Part shown: in pieces, positions 12,984 to 21,344 of the stretch | How the letters are laid out: every line of letters begins with the position of its first letter | Position numbering within the stretch: the first letter of the stretch is position 1 | IMG/VR virus record: IMGVR_UViG_3300047550_006415 | Span: 1-38,848 of that record | Strand: one strand, 5' to 3' | Source: a virus | DNA length: 38,848 bases | The notes under the pieces: model-generated | Database searches by the model: none | What the model was told of the DNA's origin: nothing | What the model saw: only the letters and a program-made list of their open reading frames with translations | Translations under genes and position numbers: made by a program

Positions 12984-13381
12984 TGGGGATTATTTGGAGA
13001 AGGGGCGGGATAAAATCATCAACGTGGGTGTACAACCCATGGCCGGAGGAAGATGGGAAAACTGGGTTTTATAAAAACAAGCGCATTATTGAAGAGCCCA
13101 ATCCACTTAGTAAATTTATGCGCAAATTGCTTTCTGACGGATTTTTAGTATATATTGATGGATTTGAAAATGCTTTTGGTCAGTACGAACAGATTATGAA
13201 TAATATTATGAATGAATCTGAATTATCAGAGTCTGTATTTGTCGAATTTTTTGATCCTGCTTGCAAAAAAAAATCCCAGTGGGTTACCCTTAACCCGAGG
13301 CTTGGGCGAATGACGCCTCGCGAATCATGGGTAATTGGATCTTCTGATGCGAGTTTATTAATTGGAGATGTAGATGATTAA
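12983..13381 (+). CDS. Hypothetical protein, 132 aa
   Basis: ATG 12983 overlaps the previous stop by one base (TAATG). The product starts MGIIWRRGGIKSSTWVYNPW and has a central YIDGFENAFGQYEQIMNNIM and a C-terminal NPRLGRMTPRESWVIG. It has aromatic-rich beta-like ends around a helical middle. No family or catalytic motif is recognised. AT-rich like its operon neighbours. Confidence 0.7.
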   Translation: MGIIWRRGGIKSSTWVYNPWPEEDGKTGFYKNKRIIEEPNPLSKFMRKLLSDGFLVYIDGFENAFGQYEQIMNNIMNESELSESVFVEFFDPACKKKSQWVTLNPRLGRMTPRESWVIGSSDASLLIGDVDD

Positions 13382-13634
13382 AAATGAAACCTTTTCTTCA
13401 AGAAAATCATTTGAAAGCGATATTTTCAGGCATTTAGTGTTATCTCTTAGGGATATGGGAATGTTGTCGGATGTTTTGTCGGAAAAAGATTCTGAGAAAA
13501 TTACTCGCAGCGTAGAAGGTGCTTGTAATGCATTTCCGTATGTAAAATATGCAATTATAGGATTTTCCAGAGAAGAGATTGCTTCTCTTGTAAATTCTAT
13601 AGAATCTTTATGTTTAGATGAATGGAGCGATTGA
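13374..13634 (+). CDS. Hypothetical protein, 86 aa
   Basis: ATG 13374 overlaps the upstream gene by 8 nt; GGAGATG in the upstream gene end serves as ribosome binding site. A small, all-helical, acidic product (FESDIFRHLVLSLRDMGMLS, SREEIASLVNSIESLCLDEW). No family is recognised. Confidence 0.65.
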   Translation: MIKNETFSSRKSFESDIFRHLVLSLRDMGMLSDVLSEKDSEKITRSVEGACNAFPYVKYAIIGFSREEIASLVNSIESLCLDEWSD

Positions 13635-13635
13635 T

Positions 13636-14118
13636 ATGGATTATGAGAAAGGTCCGCCACATGCGCATAAAAACATCAAGGGTGATCTCGGCAAACTAAT
13701 GAACTGGATGGCTCGGGGATATTGCGAGCGCTGTATGGATGACGATAGCATCGAGGCATCTCATCCACAGACACATATTCGTGTATCGCGAGTGAAAAAT
13801 TCTCCTACGCATTTCGAGATTGGCGTGGGAGCACTGAAGGACGGTCGGCTTCATGGCGCGACTCACCGTGTTCAATTGCTTGACGACAAGGGCGGCGCCA
13901 TGCCAGCAGAACATCTGCATGACACACTTGACACGCTCGTGTCTTCTCTGTCTGATGCGCGGGTTCCCCACAAAGAATTGGCGACAAAAATCACCGAAGG
14001 TCCGGTTTCGGGTGTGACGCAGCGAATCGAGCAAGTCGCATCGGATCGTTCACGTAATAGAAAATCTCTCCCCCCTGGGGTTAATCCATTTCCTTTACAA
14101 CTCTCGCTTGTCGAGTGA
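13636..14118 (+). CDS. Hypothetical protein, 160 aa
   Basis: ATG 13636 is preferred over the in-frame ATG at 13618 because TGGAG lies 9 nt upstream and the previous stop is at 13634. GC content is higher than in the two genes before it. A CERCMDDD motif near residue 30 may bind metal. The middle reads HFEIGVGALKDGRLHGATHR, VQLLDDKGGAMPAEHLHDTL; the C-terminus is basic. No family is recognised. It is the last gene of the plus-strand block, ended by a bidirectional terminator. Confidence 0.72.
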   Translation: MDYEKGPPHAHKNIKGDLGKLMNWMARGYCERCMDDDSIEASHPQTHIRVSRVKNSPTHFEIGVGALKDGRLHGATHRVQLLDDKGGAMPAEHLHDTLDTLVSSLSDARVPHKELATKITEGPVSGVTQRIEQVASDRSRNRKSLPPGVNPFPLQLSLVE

Positions 14119-14122
14119 ACGC

Positions 14123-14155
14123 AAAAAAGCCCCCGGAAATTCCGGGGGCTTTTTG
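14123..14155. terminator. Bidirectional rho-independent terminator
   Basis: A near-perfect palindrome: AAAAAGCCCCCGGAA pairs with TTCCGGGGGCTTTTT. It lies between convergent genes (plus-strand stop at 14118, minus-strand stop at 14173), with an A-run on one side and a T-run on the other, so it works for both. Confidence 0.95.
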
Positions 14156-14172
14156 TTTGTGGTGAGATAACC

Positions 14173-14559
14173 CTACGGTTCTTGAGCAATCAGTTTTTGT
14201 ATAACAGGTAATACAAGTTGGGGATCGGATCCGGCCGCCGGAACAGTAACGCTCCATGATGCCGTGTATAGGGAACCTGCCTGGGTAAATATTCCTGTGC
14301 TTGCTGGGGTATAAGAATATGTGCCAGGGATAGTTGGGTCGGCGGGGATGGTCATAGCCCCTGACGCCGGATACACTTGGGCCCCTGTGGAATCATAAAT
14401 TCGGATAGTTACTGTAGCGTTGTTTACCGGGTCACTCTTGCGGCTGACCCGAATGGCAAACGAATGTGTCGCGCCGACCACGGGCAAGCCCACCCATGTC
14501 GTTGCCGACAGGGCGGGCCCAATCTGTGGATGCGTCAATAAATGGTTATAGTCAGGCAT
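14173..14559 (-). CDS. Ig-like/beta-sandwich phage protein, 128 aa
   Basis: ATG 14559 follows AGGAGA, 10 nt after the ribonucleotide reductase stop. The protein alternates hydrophobic and polar residues in beta-strand fashion: THSFAIRVSRKSDPVNNATV, TIRIYDSTGAQVYPA, GTYSYTPASTGIF, YTASWSVTVP. The layout is that of bacterial Ig-like or BppU-type domains found on phage structural proteins. It may decorate the virion, though it stands alone next to a nucleotide-metabolism gene. Function unproven. Confidence 0.65.
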   Translation of the reverse strand: MPDYNHLLTHPQIGPALSATTWVGLPVVGATHSFAIRVSRKSDPVNNATVTIRIYDSTGAQVYPASGAMTIPADPTIPGTYSYTPASTGIFTQAGSLYTASWSVTVPAAGSDPQLVLPVIQKLIAQEP

Positions 14560-14568
14560 GTTTTTCTC

Positions 14569-17500
14569 CTATATGGAGCAAACGCCGTCCTTGCAACCAT
14601 AGGTCGGCATTTCTATGGCTTCCGCCATTTCCTCGTCATGTGCGGAATGGCCGCTTTCTGACCAATTAGATTTTACTGAAATCATTTCTTCTTGTACCAT
14701 CGGTTGTTCCGATAAATCTTCAAGGGCGTGCATCTTAAGCCACCCCCAATGATTTGCGGCACTCATAAAGATATTTTTAATATCGAAAGAATGCGATCCG
14801 AGGTCGATATTCTGTCGCTGCTGCATGTCCGCGGCATTGGTAAACATTACTGAAGCGGCTTTGCTGTTTGCTCGATACACAGCAATTGCTTTGAGCCCAA
14901 GGTCATATCCATACAGATACGCATCAGAGATGTCATCTTCGGTTGCTTCTTCCGGCAGGTTGATCGTCTTGCTGATCGCGCCACAAAGGAACGGCTGGCA
15001 TGCTGCCATCATCTCGATATGTGCCCGAGCAGCGAGAGAACGGCCACCGGGTCGCGCTGCTACAGCCGTATCGAAGACTGAGTAATGACGACGCAGAAGG
15101 TGCGGCGCGTCCTCAACCATTCCTGTCTTATTAACGTGTTCGATGATCTCCGCGATTTGTGACTCGGTGTACTTCAATCGTTTCAACGCTGGCTCAATGA
15201 GCCGATTCACAATAACGGCGTATCCACCACCGGCGAGCGCCTTGTACTTAATAAGTGCATAGTCTGGCTCAATGCCGAACGTATCAGCGTCCATCGCGAA
15301 TGAGATCGTGCCGGTCGGAGCAAGAACAGTCGCTTGCGCGTTCCGGTATCCATAAAGTTCCCCGAGCGTTAGCGCATTGCTCCAGCAAGTCTCGGCATCA
15401 TCCAGAAGCAGCCAATATTCTTGCGGGCAGAGATACATGTTAAGTTCTTGCGGCTTCTTGGTCACGCCTTCATAGCCGACGAGTTTCAGAAGTGGATCAA
15501 TCTTTCCATGCGCCGCTTGGCGGTGGTTGCGAATGACGCGAAGATGATTCGCCCGATTGCGCTCGAACGCAGGATATGCGCCCATCTCCTTGGCGATCAT
15601 GGCGGACATCACATACGATTCTCCGCCGAGAATGGCAGTAAGGGCACCGGCAATCTGCTGGGCCTCCTTACTCGCATACCCGTAGCCCATCAGCATCAGC
15701 AATCCGCCAAGGTTGGTGTATCCCAATCCGGTTGTACGATACTGCATACTCTTCTCGCAGATATCTTGAGCAGGATACTGGGCCATGCTTACTGTGATAT
15801 CGAGAGCAAGTTGCCACACCCGAATCGCGTGGCGATACGCCTCACGGTTAAACGCTTCCTTTCCGGAGGTTTGTTCCAAATCAAAAAAGCGGACGAGATT
15901 TAGCGAAGCAAGATTGCAAGCGGTTTCGTTAAGGAAAAGGTACTCGGAGCAATTATGGACAACCATACCGTTCGCTACGAAATGATTGCTTATCGGTTCG
16001 GTAAGATCATAAACATCTTCGGTGCCGTCAGGAGTAATGGAAAAAATTCGATCCTCCATATTGTCGCCGTACGTGCCAAACGACTTGTTTACATGCTCCA
16101 ATACGGCAGACTTCTTGCTCTCCGGCAAGAATCCAATCTCTCGCTCAAATGTCACGCGAGAAGAGCGGCTAACACGAAGCGAATGCATTTGCTTCACATC
16201 GTATTCCTTCGTGCCCCCACGTCCATCAGGCAGCATTGCTGAGGTCATTCCCTCAGATCTGCGGTTCTCATATAACTTAGACTTAATCCCAAAGTTCAAA
16301 AGAATAAGTTGAACCTGCCGAAGCAACTCAATACTCGTGCTATCTAAAGAAACATACTGAGACTTGTTGCCGTAATTAGCAACAGTTCCATCAGCAGTGT
16401 AAAGTGCCCGCAATGTAGCGCGCTGCGTCAGATGATCGGTCGCAAAAAACGCATCGGTGAAGCGCTTGCGATCTGAGCCTTCATCCATAACAGCATATTG
16501 TGAGAGATACTCAATCACACCGACGGCGCTTGTCGAAACACGAAGCGCAGTAGCGGCCTCATTAACATGCGACTCTCGAATGCTATATCCGTAGCGCGCA
16601 TCCTCTTCGCTCTTTAGTGCATTCAATGAGCGGGCAAACCGTTCGGAAACGGGACGCTCATCCTTGCCTGATGTGATAACCATTGTGCCCTGTGTGACAC
16701 ATCCATCGCCGACAACGGCACCAAGAACCGTAGCCGCATCTTCCGACAAAGAAACGGACCCAAACCCCGCTCCGCGCAACTGCACAGAATCTGTCGGTAA
16801 TAACTCGGAGGCCGGTACGTCACCACGGTTGGTTGTCCAAACCTTATGATCTCCCGTGACTCGAACTGAATATCCAGACTTGGTGCGGATGCGATAGACA
16901 TCCTTTGTTCCCGTCTTGAAAATCTTTGATACAGGAACAATATCTCCATTACCGTTAATAATATTTTGTCGAGTGCCCACAATATCTTTGATGCGCCGAT
17001 AGCCATCTGCGGTTGCAACAAATGTGTCGCCTGTCACGCATGGATTGCTTGACACAATGCGCCCATCTTCTTGACAGGTATTCCATTCATTGATGGTATC
17101 TGTGGCATGAATGCCCGGGTCAGCACTAAACCATGTGGCATAAACCACTTCGTCCCAAAGGTCACGAGCCGGAATGGTAGCCGAGATATGCGACGGGTCA
17201 GTGACCCAACGAAGGTTCCAGTTTGAATCTGTCCGAACCGCGTCAAAGAACGCATGCGACAAAGAAACCGTGTTATTGGAATTCATGCCACGGACAGTGC
17301 GATATGCCTCATCTTCAAACCCACCAGACATTCCAGCCTGAATGAGAATGCGGACCATCTTCTCTTGGCGCATCTTCCACTGTACGAACTCGCGGAATTC
17401 TGGATGCGTATCCGAGCAGATGTCCATCTTCGCCGCACGGCGCGTCTTGCCGCCCGACTTGATGACGCCTCCGCCCACGTCGAAAACGTCAAGGAATGAC

Positions 17501-18273
17501 ATCATGCCGCTGCTCACGCCACCGCCGGATACTGGCTCGCCCTTGCCGCGCAGTGTTGAGTAATTCGACCCAGAGCCAGAGCCGAAGTAGAAGATCTTTG
17601 CCTCGCGCTGCGCTGTATCAAATATGCCATTCTGGCCAAAGAGATCATCCTTCACCCCAAGGATGAAACACGCATGAGCCTGAGGATGCTCAAAGCCATC
17701 CTTGGAAAGGACTGCCTTACCTTGCTCAAAGTCGTAGTACCATTGCCCCTTGGCGTCTGAAGAGATGCCATATGCCCAATGCATACCGGTATTAAACCAT
17801 TGTGGTGAATTCAACGCACCGTACTGGTGCAACATCATATATGCCAATTCTTTATAAAATGAAATGGCATCTTCTTGAACGCGGAAATACTTATGAACAA
17901 CACCCCAATAGGTCAGTGTTCCGGCAAGTCGATTGATAACACGCTTTAGTGAAGTTTCGGGCCCGGTGGGAAGATTTTTCCAATCAATTCCAGCCGCTTC
18001 GGCTGCGTGGCGATCATAGATTCCCTCAGGGAATTGCGGCACATCTGCCCGGCGAAAGTATTTTTCCGCCACTTGTATGCGGGCATTTTCCGACCAAAAT
18101 GTTGGGAACTCAACATCTTTAATGACCTTGCCAGAACCAGTGGTCACTGATGTAATTTCCCATGTTGCCGTGCTAAACACGTCATTAATGCTCTCCGTAA
18201 ATAATGGAGAGATAATCAACCCGCCAGTTCCGTCTTCTCTTTCTTTGGGCAGTTGCAGCAATTCCTTGAACAT
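14569..18273 (-). CDS. nrdJ: Class II (B12-dependent) ribonucleoside-diphosphate/triphosphate reductase with intein
   Basis: A 1234-aa precursor, 871 aa after splicing. ATG 18273 has GCGGAGGAAATC directly before it; an upstream in-frame start lies in the hairpin. Reductase motifs: ALNSPQWFNTG, C202 in HACFILGV, SGSGSNYSTLRGKG, NPCSEYLFLNETACNLASLN (first Cys is the residue after the intein, second Cys at 786), APTGTISFAMDADTFGIEPD, PFLCGAISKTINLPEE, and a redox pair CKDGVC at 1227-1232 at the very C-terminus. This is the adenosylcobalamin type, working without an NrdB subunit. It makes deoxyribonucleotides for phage replication. The intein sits in the active-site NP/CSEY motif, so activity depends on splicing. 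Confidence 0.93.
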   Translation of the reverse strand: MFKELLQLPKEREDGTGGLIISPLFTESINDVFSTATWEITSVTTGSGKVIKDVEFPTFWSENARIQVAEKYFRRADVPQFPEGIYDRHAAEAAGIDWKNLPTGPETSLKRVINRLAGTLTYWGVVHKYFRVQEDAISFYKELAYMMLHQYGALNSPQWFNTGMHWAYGISSDAKGQWYYDFEQGKAVLSKDGFEHPQAHACFILGVKDDLFGQNGIFDTAQREAKIFYFGSGSGSNYSTLRGKGEPVSGGGVSSGMMSFLDVFDVGGGVIKSGGKTRRAAKMDICSDTHPEFREFVQWKMRQEKMVRILIQAGMSGGFEDEAYRTVRGMNSNNTVSLSHAFFDAVRTDSNWNLRWVTDPSHISATIPARDLWDEVVYATWFSADPGIHATDTINEWNTCQEDGRIVSSNPCVTGDTFVATADGYRRIKDIVGTRQNIINGNGDIVPVSKIFKTGTKDVYRIRTKSGYSVRVTGDHKVWTTNRGDVPASELLPTDSVQLRGAGFGSVSLSEDAATVLGAVVGDGCVTQGTMVITSGKDERPVSERFARSLNALKSEEDARYGYSIRESHVNEAATALRVSTSAVGVIEYLSQYAVMDEGSDRKRFTDAFFATDHLTQRATLRALYTADGTVANYGNKSQYVSLDSTSIELLRQVQLILLNFGIKSKLYENRRSEGMTSAMLPDGRGGTKEYDVKQMHSLRVSRSSRVTFEREIGFLPESKKSAVLEHVNKSFGTYGDNMEDRIFSITPDGTEDVYDLTEPISNHFVANGMVVHNCSEYLFLNETACNLASLNLVRFFDLEQTSGKEAFNREAYRHAIRVWQLALDITVSMAQYPAQDICEKSMQYRTTGLGYTNLGGLLMLMGYGYASKEAQQIAGALTAILGGESYVMSAMIAKEMGAYPAFERNRANHLRVIRNHRQAAHGKIDPLLKLVGYEGVTKKPQELNMYLCPQEYWLLLDDAETCWSNALTLGELYGYRNAQATVLAPTGTISFAMDADTFGIEPDYALIKYKALAGGGYAVIVNRLIEPALKRLKYTESQIAEIIEHVNKTGMVEDAPHLLRRHYSVFDTAVAARPGGRSLAARAHIEMMAACQPFLCGAISKTINLPEEATEDDISDAYLYGYDLGLKAIAVYRANSKAASVMFTNAADMQQRQNIDLGSHSFDIKNIFMSAANHWGWLKMHALEDLSEQPMVQEEMISVKSNWSESGHSAHDEEMAEAIEMPTYGCKDGVCSI
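15952..17040 (-). mobile_element. Intein (363 aa) with LAGLIDADG endonuclease in the reductase
   Basis: Begins with C at 17040 (CVTGDTFVATADGYRRI, block A), has VTGDHKV (block B), two LAGLIDADG-like motifs (VLGAVVGDGC and LRALYTADGT), and ends DVYDLTEPISNHFVANGMVV with terminal HN before C+1 of the host protein (15951-15949). All splicing residues are present: C1, block-B His, terminal His-Asn and Cys+1. It is in frame and apparently functional. Insertion is precisely in SNP/CSEYLFL, a conserved reductase active-site segment and a known hot spot for inteins. Confidence 0.95.
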
Positions 18274-18287
18274 GATTTCCTCCGCAG

Positions 18288-18320
18288 AAAAAATTGATGC
18301 CACTTTGCGCAAGTGGCATC
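18288..18320 (-). terminator. Rho-independent terminator just before the reductase start
   Basis: GATGCCACTT pairs with AAGTGGCATC (18311-18320 with 18296-18305) over a 5-nt loop, followed on the minus strand by AATTTTTT. It lies between the structural operon (stop 18364) and the reductase ribosome binding site (18277-18284). Confidence 0.85.
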
Positions 18321-18333
18321 GAGGGGTAAATGA

Positions 18334-18361
18334 ATACTAGCAACTACGTTTGGGGCTGAAA
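18334..18361 (-). promoter_or_regulatory. Candidate extended -10 promoter for the reductase
   Basis: Minus strand: weak TTTCAG (18361-18356), 16-nt spacer, TAGTAT (18339-18334) preceded by TGC (extended -10). Transcripts would pass through the hairpin at 18288-18320 before the reductase start. Confidence 0.4.
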
Positions 18362-18363
18362 GG

Positions 18364-19041
18364 CTATGACCAATTAGTGTTGGGCCATGGAAGATGAACT
18401 TTCCGCAAAAGTACCTGACGCCCTAAATCCCGCCCCCTTTCCCATCTCGGCGAGGGGGGAGCCCATGCCACAAACTCGAACCTCGGCTCGTATGTTACCG
18501 CGTAGAAATCTTCGAGTTGCGGGCCATGTCCACTTATCCAGTCAATATCCTTGCTGTCAGAACCACCAAGCGTATAGTCTATATCCTGTGCCCACAATGT
18601 CTCAGAACCCGTTTCTGGATTCGTTTGTGCAACCCGCTGAATGCGACCTACGGGGCGATAAATAAGGGTGTCCTTTACTCCTCGCTGGAGTATTTCCCCA
18701 GCGTACGGAAATCCGAATTTCCATGTTGGAATAACCTTATCGTAATCCCTGAACCGCCGTGCGTATCCAGGGTAGGTCGCGCAAGTCATGTCCTCCGGCA
18801 GCGCAATGCCGTTCTGCAACCATAGCCGACCCGTCCGGCTGGAGTCAAGCCCGGTGATCATTGCGGTAATCACCTGCGGCTCATTCCAAAACACGCCAAG
18901 ACCGTTACATCTTCTGCAAGTAATATCCGCCTCCTCTAACTTTCCTGTCGGAGAACACGAACAGATATTTCCTCGATAATGTACTACTTTATCACCGTGA
19001 CGAGTAATTAACCGATTATGCTGAGGAATATCAATGGGCAT
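18364..19041 (-). CDS. Probable virion (neck/head completion) protein with zinc-binding N-terminus
   Basis: A 225-aa protein whose ATG overlaps the stop of the upstream gene (TAATG). Residues about 25-50 hold four cysteines, CSCSPTGKLEEADITCRRC, followed by NGLG, a zinc-ribbon-like arrangement close to DnaJ-type knuckles. The rest is beta-rich with many aromatics (YPGYARRFRDYDKVIPTW, FYAVTYEPRFEFVAW). No named family, but size, order and coupling with the 482-aa protein suggest a head-tail junction component. It is the last gene of the operon that starts at the 2540-aa protein. Confidence 0.6.
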   Translation of the reverse strand: MPIDIPQHNRLITRHGDKVVHYRGNICSCSPTGKLEEADITCRRCNGLGVFWNEPQVITAMITGLDSSRTGRLWLQNGIALPEDMTCATYPGYARRFRDYDKVIPTWKFGFPYAGEILQRGVKDTLIYRPVGRIQRVAQTNPETGSETLWAQDIDYTLGGSDSKDIDWISGHGPQLEDFYAVTYEPRFEFVAWAPPSPRWERGRDLGRQVLLRKVHLPWPNTNWS

Positions 19042-20489
19042 TATGATGCACCAATCATTCCCATAAATACTCCGCCAATCTTAAACTTAATCCGAGGAAT
19101 TTCTACTTGCAACCATTGCTGATGCTGCTGGATTGTTGAGGCATATGGCCCGCCAGGATTAAATGACCGAGAGTTTGATACCCCGTCGCGGCCAGTTGAT
19201 TCTGATCCGAGACCACCCTGATACGCGCGTGACGCTTCCACCAAAATAGAAGCCGCCCCCATTCTTGCAATCGCTTCACGGACAACCGATCTTCCTTCCT
19301 CCTGAAGGTCGGGCAGCCCAAACGTCGCATTGTATTGCCAAAATGACGCGATATTGCGATGCATAAAAAACGGAGCAAGCATAGGGTGGGTATATACAGT
19401 CCATCTCGCAAAAGATGCAAGTGCAGGAATAAGCGTAACGTATCCGTTCATTCGATCAATTGTGCTGTTCCACCAATCGCCTTCTATTTCGATAATTTTA
19501 TCGACGGAATGAAATCCGTAAAGATTATGCATTTTAATGCACCACTGATACGGCAACCGGAATGATGGCCAAGCATATCCATCTGTCGGAACAATATAAT
19601 CAACTGGTCTTCCTACTCTGTCCCAATGATCATATAAACGATTGTGTTCGGAAACTTGTCCGGGGAATAGCGGCATTGTAGTGTAAAGATGCGGTTCAAG
19701 CGCAAATCCAAGCATGCTTTCAACGCTATTTGTTGCGTTATTAATACGCCTAGTTAACATTTCATCCGACATTTCTTGCGGAGAAATAAGTAATTTTTCA
19801 GTAATATTGCTTGTTGGAAGAAGTGCTGGATCAACTGTTACCATAATATAGTTTGTATCAATTTCGTCCATTAAAATATATTGCGTTTTTATTGGAAGGA
19901 TAGTGTTAATTGCTCCCCCGTCCCATCGCAACGTCCAAGTCCCAGATGTATATGTAAGCACAAGAGATTTGGGGCTGGGCATTGTTTCTGGAGATACTTC
20001 GTCAACAGTTACGCCAGTAATAAGCCGAGGCTGAAATCGGGGCATCAAAACTTCCGAAGCCCGCAATGGCGCGCCATAACACCAGTCGTGTCGTATCTCT
20101 GCAATCGGAACGAGCGTGATCACAATATTTGACGCCGCTGTCCATTTCACCAAGGGGTTTCCAGTTGGGCCCACAACTGCGTTGTATTGCCCCGAAATGG
20201 CCCGTGCAATGCCGTCTGCGTCTAGATCATCGATCCCCAACTGGAACGAGCAGGAAACGCTGTTTTTCGTGACGTCCGCCGTTGTGGCAACCACCGCTCG
20301 CGTCATGATGGTGCGATATTGCTCGGGCCAATTTGGTGCAGGTAATCGTAAAACAGAAAATGTAAACGAATCTCCAGCCGTTAATGTTCCGGATGTTGGC
20401 TTCATAGTCACCGTAATGACATTCATGCCAATTGCGTATCGGCAATACTCAGTTTTGTCCAAGGTGACTGTTGCTGCGCTGACTGTCAT
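19041..20489 (-). CDS. Probable virion structural protein, 482 aa
   Basis: ATG 20489 overlaps the previous stop as ATGA. Residues 1-115 are beta-rich (TVTLDKTEYCRYAIGMNVIT, then GTLTAGDSFTFSVL) like an Ig-type domain. The larger C-terminal part has NNATNSVESMLGFALEPHLY, DHWDRVGRPVDYIVPTDGYA and WTVYTHPMLAPFFMHRN, then FNPGGPYASTIQQHQQWL, features of phage neck or head-tail proteins (amphipathic helices, many W/Y/P). No named homologue is recognised. Overlap with genes on both sides points to a single structural operon. Confidence 0.6.
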   Translation of the reverse strand: MTVSAATVTLDKTEYCRYAIGMNVITVTMKPTSGTLTAGDSFTFSVLRLPAPNWPEQYRTIMTRAVVATTADVTKNSVSCSFQLGIDDLDADGIARAISGQYNAVVGPTGNPLVKWTAASNIVITLVPIAEIRHDWCYGAPLRASEVLMPRFQPRLITGVTVDEVSPETMPSPKSLVLTYTSGTWTLRWDGGAINTILPIKTQYILMDEIDTNYIMVTVDPALLPTSNITEKLLISPQEMSDEMLTRRINNATNSVESMLGFALEPHLYTTMPLFPGQVSEHNRLYDHWDRVGRPVDYIVPTDGYAWPSFRLPYQWCIKMHNLYGFHSVDKIIEIEGDWWNSTIDRMNGYVTLIPALASFARWTVYTHPMLAPFFMHRNIASFWQYNATFGLPDLQEEGRSVVREAIARMGAASILVEASRAYQGGLGSESTGRDGVSNSRSFNPGGPYASTIQQHQQWLQVEIPRIKFKIGGVFMGMIGAS

Positions 20490-20803
20490 CTTTTACTCTT
20501 CTCAAGAAACAGGCCGCCCATGTCATACCGATTACCGCAAACGCATTCGGCCACTACTGCGCCTTCGACTATAAATATTTTAGTATGATTCGTTACCATT
20601 AGCGCCTTGTAAATTCGTTCAGACAAATCTACCGTTGCATTTGATTTTACAATTCGAGCCTTGCACCGAGGGTTAGTACATGTAGCATGCCCCCCAGTGG
20701 TGTAGTGCGGGTTATGAAGGCCGCCCTTATGGAGAGAAGCCTTTTCCTCCAGAAAGCCAGCGTTCATATTCGTCGTCGGCTCCCTGTGGGGCTTCTGGTT
20801 CAT
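20486..20803 (-). CDS. Small zinc-ribbon protein (start uncertain)
   Basis: The C-terminal two thirds is clearly coding: CTNPRCKARIVKS and CVCGNRYDMGGLFLEKS form a Cys4 zinc ribbon. ATG 20803, 6 nt after GGAG, is the best start, giving 105 aa and a 77-nt overlap with the nuclease gene; starts at 20767 and 20830 are alternatives. The ribbon may bind DNA or a protein partner. It ends in an ATGA overlap with the 482-aa structural gene, so it is co-translated with it. Confidence 0.55.
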   Translation of the reverse strand: MNQKPHREPTTNMNAGFLEEKASLHKGGLHNPHYTTGGHATCTNPRCKARIVKSNATVDLSERIYKALMVTNHTKIFIVEGAVVAECVCGNRYDMGGLFLEKSKR

Positions 20804-21344
20804 TTTCATCTCCATCGGGCTCTTCGTCAAATAACTCTTCTACGTTTTCTTCTTCATTTTCTGAATCAGAATATGATTTTACAAGATTTTCCACTCGATT
20901 TTCGAGAGATTTCATCATTCTCGCCACACAATAATCAGAATCCTGCTTAATCTCCCATCCGTCAAAATGAAAAACAATGTACCCTCTTGATTTTAGCCAT
21001 GCATCTTTTCTTCGATCTTTCATTCGGACAGACACACTGCTGTGCCAAAACTCGCCGTCGGCTTCTACGCATGCCATGTAATCGGGCAATAGAAAATCAA
21101 TTGACCAAGGTCCAATAGAAGCCTGCTCAATAAAATTAATACCTTTCCGCAATAATGCATATCGAAGCATATTTTCAATGCCGGTAGCCTTTTGGCTCGC
21201 AGGGTTTTTGCGAGCCTCGGGCGACCATGGGTTTTTTGTCAAGTCGCGCTGTCGGGAGCGATCCTGAAGATTGGACCGTACCGACCGCATTCCGCCGGGT
21301 AAACCTTGGCGGGATGAACTGGCACCGACTCGGCGTGGCATCAT
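20727..21344 (-). CDS. DUF559/Vsr-like endonuclease with acidic tail
   Basis: ATG 21344 overlaps the stop of the 2540-aa gene (ATGA) and follows GGAG; 205 aa. The catalytic region reads GIENMLRYALLRKGI, IGPWSIDFLLPDYMACVEAD and GEFWHSS, then DAWLKSRGYIVFHFDGWEI. The E..D..E-x-D order, the F-W-H motif and the final strand match DUF559/very-short-patch-repair nucleases, a PD-(D/E)XK branch. The last 60 residues are strongly acidic (SENEEENVEELFDEE). Such nucleases are often mobile. Its place inside a structural operon with translational coupling is odd and may mean a packaged or maturation role. Confidence 0.72.
   Translation of the reverse strand: MMPRRVGASSSRQGLPGGMRSVRSNLQDRSRQRDLTKNPWSPEARKNPASQKATGIENMLRYALLRKGINFIEQASIGPWSIDFLLPDYMACVEADGEFWHSSVSVRMKDRRKDAWLKSRGYIVFHFDGWEIKQDSDYCVARMMKSLENRVENLVKSYSDSENEEENVEELFDEEPDGDENEPEAPQGADDEYERWLSGGKGFSP

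Noticed and set aside
14825-17563. Many plus-strand ORFs across the reductase gene
   Set aside because: All are shadows of the continuous reductase/intein frame; none has a ribosome binding site or family features.
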